DNA from: an uncultured Oxalicibacterium sp.
GTDB taxonomy: Bacteria; Pseudomonadota; Gammaproteobacteria; Burkholderiales; Burkholderiaceae_D
DNA length: 57,499 bases
Direction of reading: 5' to 3'
NCBI RefSeq assembly: GCF_913776015.1
Contig: NZ_CAJYMD010000023.1
Location: 1-57,499 of the forward strand
Shown one piece after another: positions 36,791 to 44,322 of this stretch. Both the position numbers and the translations under genes were made by a program. Numbering within the stretch: position 1 is the stretch's first letter; the number at the start of each line of letters is the position of its first letter. Below the pieces are notes generated by a model. That model searched no databases. It saw nothing but the letters and a program-made list of their open reading frames with translations, and was not told the origin of the DNA.

Positions 36791-37506
36791 AACGTGCCTT
36801 GGTAACCGGCGGCAGCGGCGGCATTGGCAGCGCCATCTGCAAGCGTCTGGCGCAAGACGGACTGCATGTAATCGTGCATGCCAATCGCGGACAGGAAAAA
36901 GCGCAAGCCGTGTGCGATGCCATCGCGCAGGCAGGCGGCAGCGCCGAAGTCGCGGTGTTCGATATTACCGATGCCGATGCCACACGCGTGGCAGTGGAAG
37001 CGCTGAGCGCGGCGGGCGCGATCCAGATCATCGTCAACAATGCCGGCATCCATGACGATGCGGTTTTCCCTGGCATGTCGTCCGGTCAATGGCACAAGGT
37101 GATCGACGTGTCGCTGCACGGCTTCTTCAATGTCACGCAACCGCTGACGATGCCGATGATCCGCACGCGCTGGGGCCGCATCATCACGGTATCGTCCGTC
37201 GCTGCCGTGGCCGGCAATCGGGGTCAGGTCAATTATTCCGCCGCCAAGGGTGCGCTGCATTCGGCCACAAAATCCTTGTCGCTCGAACTCGCCAGCCGCG
37301 GCATCACCGTCAACGCTGTCGCACCCGGCATCATCGCAACCGACATGATCGCCGGCAGTTTCGATGAAAAAATGATCCAGAACATGGTGCCGATGAAACG
37401 CGCCGGCAAGCCCGACGAAGTCGCCGATCTGATCGCATTCCTGGCATCCGAACAGGCTGGTTATATTTCAGGGCAAGTCATTTCGATCAACGGTGGCATG
37501 ATCTGA
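36787..37506 (+). CDS. 3-oxoacyl-ACP reductase, FabG-like (ApeQ-like)
   Basis: This 239-residue short-chain dehydrogenase reduces the 3-keto group of the polyketide chain with NADPH. The Rossmann motif is TGGSGGIG (about 7-14), then NNAG, the catalytic Ser in VSSVAAVAG and the YSAAKGALHSATKSL motif with Tyr and Lys. The start is a GTG at 36787 overlapping the previous stop by 4 bp, with an AGGAAA site. It is the last gene of the operon and is followed by a hairpin terminator. Confidence 0.9.
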   Translation: MKRALVTGGSGGIGSAICKRLAQDGLHVIVHANRGQEKAQAVCDAIAQAGGSAEVAVFDITDADATRVAVEALSAAGAIQIIVNNAGIHDDAVFPGMSSGQWHKVIDVSLHGFFNVTQPLTMPMIRTRWGRIITVSSVAAVAGNRGQVNYSAAKGALHSATKSLSLELASRGITVNAVAPGIIATDMIAGSFDEKMIQNMVPMKRAGKPDEVADLIAFLASEQAGYISGQVISINGGMI

Positions 37507-37567
37507 GTTCCGTGCCATCGCGGCATAAAGAAAAACTCAGCAGTTAAGGCAATACCATCCCACAAAC

Positions 37568-37601
37568 AAAAAGCGACGCCCAATAATTGGCCGTCGCTTT
37601 T
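37568..37601 (+). terminator. Terminator hairpin after the ketoreductase gene
   Basis: AAAAGCGACG and its complement CGTCGCTTTT flank a short AT-rich loop (CCAATAATTGG) and a T-rich tract follows, 62 bp after the operon's last stop. The same hairpin recurs at 37837-37871. Confidence 0.75.
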
Positions 37602-37653
37602 CCTTTTTAAACACTCCACTGGATACCGAAATACAAGCTGTTGCCAAGCCCCA

Positions 37654-37833
37654 AAATCCCGCTTGTACGCAGCCGCTGCTGCCACACCCAAATCGGATCA
37701 GAAACGGGCGTTGTCTGAGCGAAGCGAGTTTCGCCCGTTTACCGATTTGGGTGTGGCAACACCGGGAACCCCGAAGGGGCTGCGTACCGCGGTCGCCTTT
37801 CTTTGCCTACTTTTTTTGGCGAATGCAAAGAAA
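37654..37833. repeat. Intergenic palindromic repeat, copy 1
   Basis: This 180-bp element is nearly identical to copy 2, with an offset of 263 bp. It contains a 16-bp perfect inverted repeat (37681-37696 with 37742-37757), an inner 9-bp pair (37702-37710 with 37732-37740), an outer pair GTACGCAGCC/GGCTGCGTAC, and a CCCC-GAA-GGGG mini-hairpin. The 3' end runs into an AAAGAAAAAC variant where copy 2 continues with GAAAGTAGG. Confidence 0.85.
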
Positions 37834-37836
37834 AAC

Positions 37837-37871
37837 AAAAAGCGACGCCCGATAATTAGCCGTCGCTTTTT
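37837..37871. terminator. Second copy of the GCGACG terminator hairpin
   Basis: AAAAAGCGACG with CGTCGCTTTTT around a short loop; a near repeat of the hairpin at 37568-37601. It has A/T tracts on both sides, so it could stop transcription from either operon. Confidence 0.65.
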
Positions 37872-37916
37872 AAAGCACGTCACCAGCTACCCGCTACAGG
37901 CGATTGCCCCCCGAAA

Positions 37917-38096
37917 AAATCCCGCTTGTGCGCAGCCGCTGTTGCCACACCCAAATCGAATCAGGAACGGGCGTTGTCTGAGCGAAGCGAGTTTCGCCCG
38001 TTTCCCGATTTGGGTGTGGCAACAGCGGGAACCCCGAAGGGGCTGCGTACCGCGGTCGCCTTTCTTTGCCTACTTTTTTTGGCGAATGCAAAGAAA
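37917..38096. repeat. Intergenic palindromic repeat, copy 2
   Basis: Second copy of the element, with a longer perfect inverted repeat: 23-bp arms at 37936-37958 and 38006-38028 enclosing an inner 8-bp pair (37966-37973 with 37995-38002). Its 3' part adds a pairing of TTTCTTTGC with GCAAAGAAA. The structure would fold into a very stable hairpin in RNA or cruciform in DNA. Confidence 0.85.
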
Positions 38097-38247
38097 GTAG
38101 GTAGCCGCCGGGCTACCCCCGGAAAATCTCTACGAAGAACTCACCGCATCATCACAAAAAACCGAAACCACACCATCTATGGCCGCACATCTCAACGCAA
38201 CAATTGCAACGAAACACAACAGCAAAACAACTAACTACTAGCCATCA

Positions 38248-39630
38248 TCAAACCATCGATCCCGCTTCAGGATCACGAATATTCATCTTCCGCCTACGCC
38301 ACGCATGCAAGGTCCGCATCGGATTGAAAATCGACGAAATGTAATAGATCCCCTTGAACGCATACAACGAAGGCCAGATCGCCTTGTTGTGGAAAATATC
38401 GCCAGCCAGCACCGACATCACCGCCGCCTTGGTCTGCAGGAAATCACGTGGATTAAGGAACAGGAAACGCATCGCCGGATTCGTTACGCGGTAGATGAAC
38501 CACGAAAAAATCGACGGCCCGCGCCGCATGTGATGATCAAATCGTGCCAGCGCAGCCTGTGCTTGCTGCGGCACCTGCAGACTGGCCTTGACCGCATCCA
38601 TACCGACGAAAGCACTTTGCATCGCCAGTAGCACGCCCGAGGAAAATACCGGATCGATGAACGCATAGGCATCGCCGAGCAGCATGTAGCGATCGCCGTA
38701 GCTCTTGCTGCTGGTATAGGAATAATTGCCGGTCGCATGGACTTCGCCCACCCGTACGGCGTTCTTCATGCGATCAGCCAGCTTGGGTGCCATCGCGATG
38801 GTATCCATCAGGAATTGTTCGACGCTGACCTTGCGCGATGCCAGATAATGCGGCCAGCAAACGGCACCGATACTGGTCGTGCCATCGGACAGCGGAATGA
38901 GCCAGAACCAGCCATGCTCGAACCAGAACAGGCTGATGTCGCCTTCGCGCTTGCCTTCGTAACGCTCGACACCGGTGAAATGGCTGTAGAGCGCCGAGCT
39001 GTTGTGTTTCTTGTTCTTCTGCTTGGTCTTGAATTGATTGGCAAGGAAGGTATCGCGCCCGGAAGCATCGATCACGTAATCGGCGACATAGCTTTGCATG
39101 CTGCCATCAGCTTGCTGTGCCTTGACCATCACCTGCTTGCCCGAGAAATCCACTTCGCGGACACGGCAACCTTCGCGCACATCGGCGCCCTTGTCGCGCG
39201 CATTGTTGATCAGGATGTGATCGAAATCGGCGCGTCGTACCTGGTAGGCATAGGGCATGGACTTGTCGAAGGCTTCGGCGAATTCGATATGCGTCTTCAT
39301 CTCGGATTCGATCGAGTTGAATTCCACACCCCATTTGGGCATGCCAATCGCTTCGACCTGTTCACGCACGCCAAGCTTGTCGAGCAGGGGAATATTGGCA
39401 GGTAGCAGCGATTCACCGATATGAAAACGCGGATGCACGGCTTTTTCAAGCAGCGTAACCTGTATACCATCGCGCGCCAGTAAGGCCGCAGCAGTCGAGC
39501 CCGCCGGGCCACCGCCAATTACGACGACCTGGGTACGAATAGGTGCTTTTTCGACGCCACCATCCGCAGCGGCCTGTGCATTCTGCGATGACAATGGCGC
39601 CTGTTCTGTCATGGTATCTGCGGTCAACAT
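38248..39630 (-). CDS. Flavin-dependent halogenase-like oxidoreductase (1)
   Basis: This 460-residue FAD protein is of the halogenase / geranylgeranyl-reductase-like group. The dinucleotide-binding motif GGGPAG is at 39-44, the halogenase signature WxWxIP is present as WFWLIP at 241-246, and PRFHIGESLLP and the conserved lysine region MPKWGVEF (97-104) resemble phenol/pyrrole-type halogenases. GDAYAFIDPVFSSG marks the FAD pyrophosphate region. I chose the ATG at 39630 because a GGAG site precedes it. In a xanthomonadin-like locus it could brominate or chlorinate the aryl ring; an oxygenase or reductase role cannot be excluded. Confidence 0.82.
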   Translation of the reverse strand: MLTADTMTEQAPLSSQNAQAAADGGVEKAPIRTQVVVIGGGPAGSTAAALLARDGIQVTLLEKAVHPRFHIGESLLPANIPLLDKLGVREQVEAIGMPKWGVEFNSIESEMKTHIEFAEAFDKSMPYAYQVRRADFDHILINNARDKGADVREGCRVREVDFSGKQVMVKAQQADGSMQSYVADYVIDASGRDTFLANQFKTKQKNKKHNSSALYSHFTGVERYEGKREGDISLFWFEHGWFWLIPLSDGTTSIGAVCWPHYLASRKVSVEQFLMDTIAMAPKLADRMKNAVRVGEVHATGNYSYTSSKSYGDRYMLLGDAYAFIDPVFSSGVLLAMQSAFVGMDAVKASLQVPQQAQAALARFDHHMRRGPSIFSWFIYRVTNPAMRFLFLNPRDFLQTKAAVMSVLAGDIFHNKAIWPSLYAFKGIYYISSIFNPMRTLHAWRRRKMNIRDPEAGSMV

Positions 39631-39686
39631 TACTTTTCTCCGAACGTCCTGCATGCCGGTACACCGGCGAAGGATCACATCATACG

Positions 39687-40451
39687 TCAGCGGCAACGCG
39701 GCAGAACATCGCGGTCAAGAAATCCCTCCCACAACGCCAGCCAAGGTTGCCAGGTGTGGCCGCCCTCGACCGTCGAGACACGCTCTGGCGGCAATACATC
39801 GCCGATCAGACGATTGCTGCCGGCGAAACGATCTTCCAGACCGTAGCCGATATACAACGGCGGCACGGTGGTCGGCGCCGTACTGTACGTCTTGATCCAC
39901 GCCCAGAGTGCGCGATCGTAATCAGCGCTCGCAATATTGCCCACCGACCATCGCGCCAGGCCGGACTTGCCGATTTCGGCAATCAGACTGCGATTGCCAA
40001 GAAAAGGGGCCATCAGGAACATGCCGTCGATCATTTCACCATGCTGTTTCGAATACAGCAGCGAGCCATAACCGCCCAGCGAAATGCCGACCAGCCAGAT
40101 GTGGCGATAGCCCTTTTCCCGCGCCGGCATGACGATGTCCTGATGCAGTCGTTCGACCACCAGTGCCGAACTGTAATAACCGACATGCGTGTCGGCCATG
40201 ACGACATCGGCAGCTATCTGTCTTTCGCGCAAGTCAGCAACAAAGCCATGCCGCACAAAATCGGCCGGCGTATCATATGCACCTGGCAGCATGACCACGA
40301 GCGTGTCGACGCCGCCTTTACAAGGCGCGCTATCCTCAATAACATCCAGCTTGCTTTTCACGATTCCGGTCGGCATACAGGCGGTCAGCAATCCACCTGA
40401 TACGAGAGCGATCAGGCAGATCAGGCCAAGAGAGTGGGTAAAGTATTTCAT
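39687..40451 (-). CDS. Alpha/beta-hydrolase lipoprotein
   Basis: This 254-residue protein has a lipoprotein signal: GGLLTACMP places a lipobox LTAC with Cys25, so it should be anchored to a membrane facing the periplasm. The hydrolase part shows the nucleophile elbow GISLGGYGS, an oxyanion strand VVMLPGAYDTP and a late GGHTWQPW containing the likely catalytic His. It is 56 bp upstream of the first halogenase-like gene on the same strand and divergent from the chorismatase gene. A role in pigment ester cleavage or transfer is inference. Confidence 0.8.
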   Translation of the reverse strand: MKYFTHSLGLICLIALVSGGLLTACMPTGIVKSKLDVIEDSAPCKGGVDTLVVMLPGAYDTPADFVRHGFVADLRERQIAADVVMADTHVGYYSSALVVERLHQDIVMPAREKGYRHIWLVGISLGGYGSLLYSKQHGEMIDGMFLMAPFLGNRSLIAEIGKSGLARWSVGNIASADYDRALWAWIKTYSTAPTTVPPLYIGYGLEDRFAGSNRLIGDVLPPERVSTVEGGHTWQPWLALWEGFLDRDVLPRCR

Positions 40452-40546
40452 TATACTGATGACATCCTCTCCATTACGTGGGGCACTTCACCATTCGATT
40501 GCGGTCAACATCACATCTGCTGCTTACATTACAAGAAGAACAATCC

Positions 40547-41539
40547 ATGCTGAATGTTTCCTACGGCCCTCTTTTCAGCGATACGCTGCATGACGACATG
40601 CTGGGCGCCCTGCTATTTGCCACTGCGCGTCCGGCATCGGCCGCATCACCGCTTCTGGCGCATGTGCATATGGCACGGCTCGACGATCAGCAGTCTCTGC
40701 TATGCGAAACCCTGCGTGGCGAAAGCACCATGCGCGATGGGCAATTCGGCGACATGCACTACCGTTTCAACGATCATCTGCTGTTTGGCGTCATCGCGCT
40801 GAAAGACAACGATACAGCAGTTGAAGACAACGCGGCCTCGCCGCTGCAAGCGGCTGCACATGCGGCCTATCGACAAATTTTCAGCCTGTTGCATGCGCAG
40901 GGTTTTCCCTATGTGCTGCGCTTCTGGAATTACATGGCAGCCATCAACGCCGATACGCATGGCCTCGAACGTTACCGTCAATTCAATCTGGGACGTCAGC
41001 AAGCCTTTGCCGACAGTGGCCAAGCCATCGCCGGCAATGTGCCGGCAGCTTGTGCCTTGGGCGCTGCCGATGGTCCACTGACGATTGCCTTTCTGGCCGC
41101 ACGCAGCCCCTCGGTCGCCATAGAGAATCCGCGCCAGATCAGTGCCTACGATTATCCCGAACAATACGGCCCGCGCAGCCCGCTGTTTTCACGCGCGAGC
41201 GTGGCAACACTCGGGACGCAGCGCGTGCTGTTCCTATCCGGTACAGCCAGCATCGTCGGACATGAAACACTGCACGCCGATGATATCGCCGCGCAAACCG
41301 CCGAATCGGTCGCCAACATCGCCGCAGTCCTCGCAGAGGCCCGCCGCAAGACCGGCGCCAGTTGTCAGTTGGCGGATCTCGATTACATCGTCTATATCCG
41401 TCACGCCGAACATCTGCAAGCGGTGCGCAACATCCTGCATCAGCAGATCGGTCCCGACATCAAGGCAGCCTTCGTGCAAGCCGATATCTGCCGTGCCGAT
41501 CTGCTGGTCGAAATAGAAGGCTCGGCGATTCTTTCTTGA
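40547..41539 (+). CDS. Chorismatase / hydroxybenzoate synthase (XanB2/FkbO/Hyg5 family)
   Basis: This 330-residue protein has the chorismatase-family marks RFWNYMAAIN (125-134), ERYRQFNLGR (141-150), ENPRQISAYDYPEQYGPRSP (193-212), LFLSGTASIVGHET (228-241), IVYIRH and a final EIEG. XanB2-type enzymes convert chorismate to 3-hydroxybenzoate and 4-hydroxybenzoate with loss of pyruvate, supplying xanthomonadin and ubiquinone precursors. Here it would provide the aryl starter for the ligase encoded at 30752. It is a single plus-strand gene between divergent and convergent neighbours, ending at a bidirectional terminator. Which hydroxybenzoate isomer it makes cannot be read from sequence alone. 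Confidence 0.85.
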   Translation: MLNVSYGPLFSDTLHDDMLGALLFATARPASAASPLLAHVHMARLDDQQSLLCETLRGESTMRDGQFGDMHYRFNDHLLFGVIALKDNDTAVEDNAASPLQAAAHAAYRQIFSLLHAQGFPYVLRFWNYMAAINADTHGLERYRQFNLGRQQAFADSGQAIAGNVPAACALGAADGPLTIAFLAARSPSVAIENPRQISAYDYPEQYGPRSPLFSRASVATLGTQRVLFLSGTASIVGHETLHADDIAAQTAESVANIAAVLAEARRKTGASCQLADLDYIVYIRHAEHLQAVRNILHQQIGPDIKAAFVQADICRADLLVEIEGSAILS

Positions 41540-41552
41540 GCCACGCCTAATA

Positions 41553-41586
41553 AAAAGGCCGTCCAACTTGGGTTGGACGGCCTTTT
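41553..41586. terminator. Bidirectional terminator between chorismatase and lipoprotein genes
   Basis: A perfect 15-bp stem, AAAAGGCCGTCCAAC with GTTGGACGGCCTTTT around a 4-nt loop, has A/T tracts on both sides. It can end transcription of both convergent genes. Confidence 0.92.
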
Positions 41587-41602
41587 CTCATGACAAGCGC
41601 GC

Positions 41603-42232
41603 TTACTTGAAACCGCGTTCGCTCTTGTCGTGCTCAATGATGGTCAAGCCGCTGTTGTCGTGCACGCCAATGGCGTAGGCACCAGCACCGCCAGAAAACG
41701 TCAAGCGTCCCACACCCTTGTAATAGAAGACGGTTTCATAACGGCCCGAACCGAAATAGAACGGAATCCATGCCTTGCCCGTAATGTAGGAGCTGGTATC
41801 TGTCGGCTGGCCAGCGATACTGATCACTTCATTGAAGCCCATGCCGATCTTCAAGTTGGTGAATTTGCTTTTGGGCGCTGGCGTGCCGATGATCTGGCCC
41901 GTCCAGTCATTGATGCCTTTGACTTCCTGTGGTTTGCCATTCGACGCATCGGCTGTCGCTGGCTTAGTGGCCGTTACAGAAGCGGCCGCTGCGGCTGCCG
42001 CGTCTCTCTCTGCCGCCTTCTTGTCAGCGGCATCCTTGCGCGCCTGCTCTTTCGCACTGAGCTTCTTCGCCGGTTTCGTCGGCTTAGCAGGTGTGGTTGG
42101 TGCCGCTACCGGTGCAGGCGCCGCAGCAGGTTTGGTTTCTGCGGCGGGGGCAGGCGCCTCTTCCTTCTTCTGCATGCTTTCGCAGCCGGCCAGCAAGGCG
42201 ACGCTTACGGCAAGTCCAATCAGTTTATTCAT
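41603..42232 (-). CDS. Lipoprotein with Ala/Pro/Lys linker and BamE-like C-terminus
   Basis: This 209-residue protein has a lipoprotein signal (lipobox LLAGC, Cys17), then a low-complexity segment of Ala, Pro, Lys and Thr (about residues 22-100) and a compact C-terminal domain. The LKIGMGFNEVISIAGQPTDT stretch resembles the SmpA/OmlA/BamE pattern of a helix after GM and a GxP turn. A good GGGAGAG site precedes the ATG. It lies 37 bp after the half-ketosynthase gene on the same strand, so it is probably the last gene of that unit. Function unknown; an outer-membrane role is guessed from the fold-like pattern. Confidence 0.75.
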   Translation of the reverse strand: MNKLIGLAVSVALLAGCESMQKKEEAPAPAAETKPAAAPAPVAAPTTPAKPTKPAKKLSAKEQARKDAADKKAAERDAAAAAAASVTATKPATADASNGKPQEVKGINDWTGQIIGTPAPKSKFTNLKIGMGFNEVISIAGQPTDTSSYITGKAWIPFYFGSGRYETVFYYKGVGRLTFSGGAGAYAIGVHDNSGLTIIEHDKSERGFK

Positions 42233-42269
42233 TGTTCTCTCCCTTGGTTGACGATCGTTCCGATTCTTT

Positions 42270-43070
42270 TCAGGCGACAGCAGGCGTGAACGCTACCTGC
42301 AGGCTGCGCCCATTTACATATTCCAGTTGCGTCTGTGCATGCTTCTGCTGCGCCACGGCTTGCAGCAACGGCAAACCGCGCGCAGCTGGAATGCCCAGAC
42401 GTACCTGTTCCAGTGCGGCATTGTTCATGGCGGTCTGTGGCGCATCGCCCAGTTGCAGCGACAGCGCACCCTGCTGACCCGCAACCGGCTGCGGCGTCAG
42501 CAACAATGCCACCGAACACTGATCGAGGATGGGACGCGTGCTGTGCAGGGGTTCGGGATACGGCGTGTCATAGACAACGTACAGCACAGGTCGCTGCTCG
42601 GTCGTGCACTGCACGGCCGATTCCAGCAAGCCCACGGCAAAACCGCCATCGTAGGCGCACAGGCTGGTGGACGGCAGCATGGCGCCGGCGGCGATGCCCC
42701 AGTATCCCGATGGCGCGTTGTGTACGGAATTATGGAAGCGGGTCGGCGAAATCATGCGATCGCTGCCGGCCAATGCTTCGCAGATCAGGTGGCAGTTTTC
42801 CCCATCGCCACCCGAAGAACAGAATACCGTCGTCATCGTGGCCGGATCGATACCGGCATTGTGCAATGCTTCCATGCCCGTTGCCAACGCCAGCTTGACG
42901 CCGGCACCGGTACGACGTCGTTCGGCGGGCGGCAGCACGTTCAAGGCCGGCACCACGGTCGGTACAACCTGGTAATCGACATCGGGTTGCAGCAACGCGC
43001 GCCACCCTTCCCAGTTGCCTGCGCCCGGGCCGACCATGCCGATGGCTTGCAAATACACGTGAACGCTCAT
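42270..43070 (-). CDS. Half-length beta-ketoacyl synthase-like partner (ApeC-like)
   Basis: This 266-residue protein corresponds to only the N-terminal half of a ketosynthase fold. It has HNSVHNAPSGYWGIAAGAMLPSTSLCAYDGGFAVGLLEA, where the alignment of NAPSGYW and SLCAYDGG with thiolase-fold active-site surroundings can be followed, but no HGT or GHTLGAAG half follows. In aryl polyene systems such a protein pairs with the full ketosynthase as a chain-length-type partner. Its ATG overlaps the stop of the full ketosynthase by 4 bp, supporting a heterodimer. Confidence 0.83.
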   Translation of the reverse strand: MSVHVYLQAIGMVGPGAGNWEGWRALLQPDVDYQVVPTVVPALNVLPPAERRRTGAGVKLALATGMEALHNAGIDPATMTTVFCSSGGDGENCHLICEALAGSDRMISPTRFHNSVHNAPSGYWGIAAGAMLPSTSLCAYDGGFAVGLLESAVQCTTEQRPVLYVVYDTPYPEPLHSTRPILDQCSVALLLTPQPVAGQQGALSLQLGDAPQTAMNNAALEQVRLGIPAARGLPLLQAVAQQKHAQTQLEYVNGRSLQVAFTPAVA

Positions 43071-44272
43071 CGCACGACTCCCAGTACCAGACTGCAGTTC
43101 GAGCCACCAAAGCCGAACGAATTGTTGAGGGCGTAATCGATGTGGGCCGGACGATTTTCAAGCAGATAATCGACATCCAGACCCGCATCGAGTGCCTTGG
43201 TATTGATGCCCGCCGGCAGCATATCGTGCGTCATGGCCATTGCGCAGATTACGGCTTCGACACCACCTGCCGCGCCCAGGGTGTGCCCGGTCGCCCCCTT
43301 GGTCGAACTACACGCGGTGCGATTGCCAAACACGGCATGCACGGCCTTGCCTTCGGCAGCGTCGTTGCTTGGCGTCGCGGTACCGTGCAGATTGATGTAG
43401 CCGATGCGCTCGGGCGTCAACCCTGCAGTCGCCAACGCGGCTTTCATCGCCATCTGCGCCCCCATGCCTTCGGGATGCGGCGACGACATGTGATGCGCAT
43501 CGCTGGATTCGCCCACACCACAAAGCAGCACGGTGCCCGGTGCTGCCTGTCCCTCGACTTTTTCCAGTAAGGCGAATGCCGCCCCCTCGCCGATCGAAAT
43601 GCCCTGCCTTCCCTGCCCGTACGGCTGTGCCGGTTCAGGCGACAGTAATTGCAGCGAATTGAAACCGTAGAGCGTGGTCAGGCACAGCGTATCGACACCG
43701 CCGACCACAGCCGCATCGATGATGCCGGCCTCGATCATGCGCGCGGCATTGCCGAATACCTTTGCACTCGATGAACACGCGGAAGAAACCGTCAGTGCCG
43801 GACCGCGCAAACCGAGGAAAGCAGCGACGAAAGCGGCCACCGAATAGGTGTTGTGGGTTTCGGCATAACGAAAATCGTCCGGCAACGCGCCCGGCTTGCC
43901 TTCTGCATTCATCTCGCGACGACGATAGGCCAGTTCCGTTTGCAGGATGCCCGAAGTGCTCGTGCCGAGAAAAAGGCCGATGCGATCGGCACCGTATTTG
44001 GCGATAGCTGCCTGCACACCATCGATAAAGCCATCCTGCTGCAAGGCAAGTTGTGCCAGGCGATTGTTGCGGCAATCGAAATCGACCAGTGCCGCGCGCA
44101 AGGCGACATCATCGACGCCAGGCACTTCGCCAATCCAGGTCGGCAAATCGATGGTTTCGAAATCGCAGGGCTTGAGGTTTCCGTGCTGGGCAGCGAGTTC
44201 CTGCCAGTTGGCTTCCCGGCCTAGGCCGAGACAGGTACTCAGGGTGTAATGCGTGAGAGCGAGTGGTTGCAT
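43067..44272 (-). CDS. Beta-ketoacyl-ACP synthase (ApeO-like)
   Basis: This 401-residue condensing enzyme elongates the polyene chain. The catalytic triad is intact: Cys166 in VSSACSSSA, His296 in LHGTATPSNDAAEG and His330 in KGATGHTLGAAG; the tail NNSFGFGGSN is also canonical. A TTG nine bases upstream is in frame, but I take the ATG at 44272. It is followed by the half-length partner with a 4-bp overlap. Confidence 0.9.
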   Translation of the reverse strand: MQPLALTHYTLSTCLGLGREANWQELAAQHGNLKPCDFETIDLPTWIGEVPGVDDVALRAALVDFDCRNNRLAQLALQQDGFIDGVQAAIAKYGADRIGLFLGTSTSGILQTELAYRRREMNAEGKPGALPDDFRYAETHNTYSVAAFVAAFLGLRGPALTVSSACSSSAKVFGNAARMIEAGIIDAAVVGGVDTLCLTTLYGFNSLQLLSPEPAQPYGQGRQGISIGEGAAFALLEKVEGQAAPGTVLLCGVGESSDAHHMSSPHPEGMGAQMAMKAALATAGLTPERIGYINLHGTATPSNDAAEGKAVHAVFGNRTACSSTKGATGHTLGAAGGVEAVICAMAMTHDMLPAGINTKALDAGLDVDYLLENRPAHIDYALNNSFGFGGSNCSLVLGVVR

Positions 44273-44322
44273 TCGGTTCAACCGATTCCAGGTGAGAACG
44301 GCAAATTAAAGATAACTGCGCG

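Larger units (their letters stand above)
37507..38247. other. Gene-free zone between two convergent operons, repeat-rich
   Basis: No credible coding sequence is seen. The 741-bp zone separates the ends of two facing transcription units. It holds two terminator-like hairpins sharing the same stem word, two copies of a 180-bp palindromic repeat and an AT-rich tail. Reading frames across it follow the repeat and show no recognisable protein. Confidence 0.8.

Noticed and set aside
37654-38096. Two repeats considered as a CRISPR array
   Set aside because: There are only two long copies with internal palindromes, no short regular repeat-spacer pattern and no cas gene nearby.
37663-38234. Plus-strand reading frames of about 100-145 codons in the repeat zone
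   Set aside because: They follow the repeated DNA, giving the same peptide twice, and have no ribosome site or family likeness.
40450-40455. TATAAT on the minus strand as a promoter of the hydrolase lipoprotein gene
   Set aside because: It overlaps the ATG of that gene, so it could not serve its own start unless the gene began further inside, which would destroy the lipoprotein signal.
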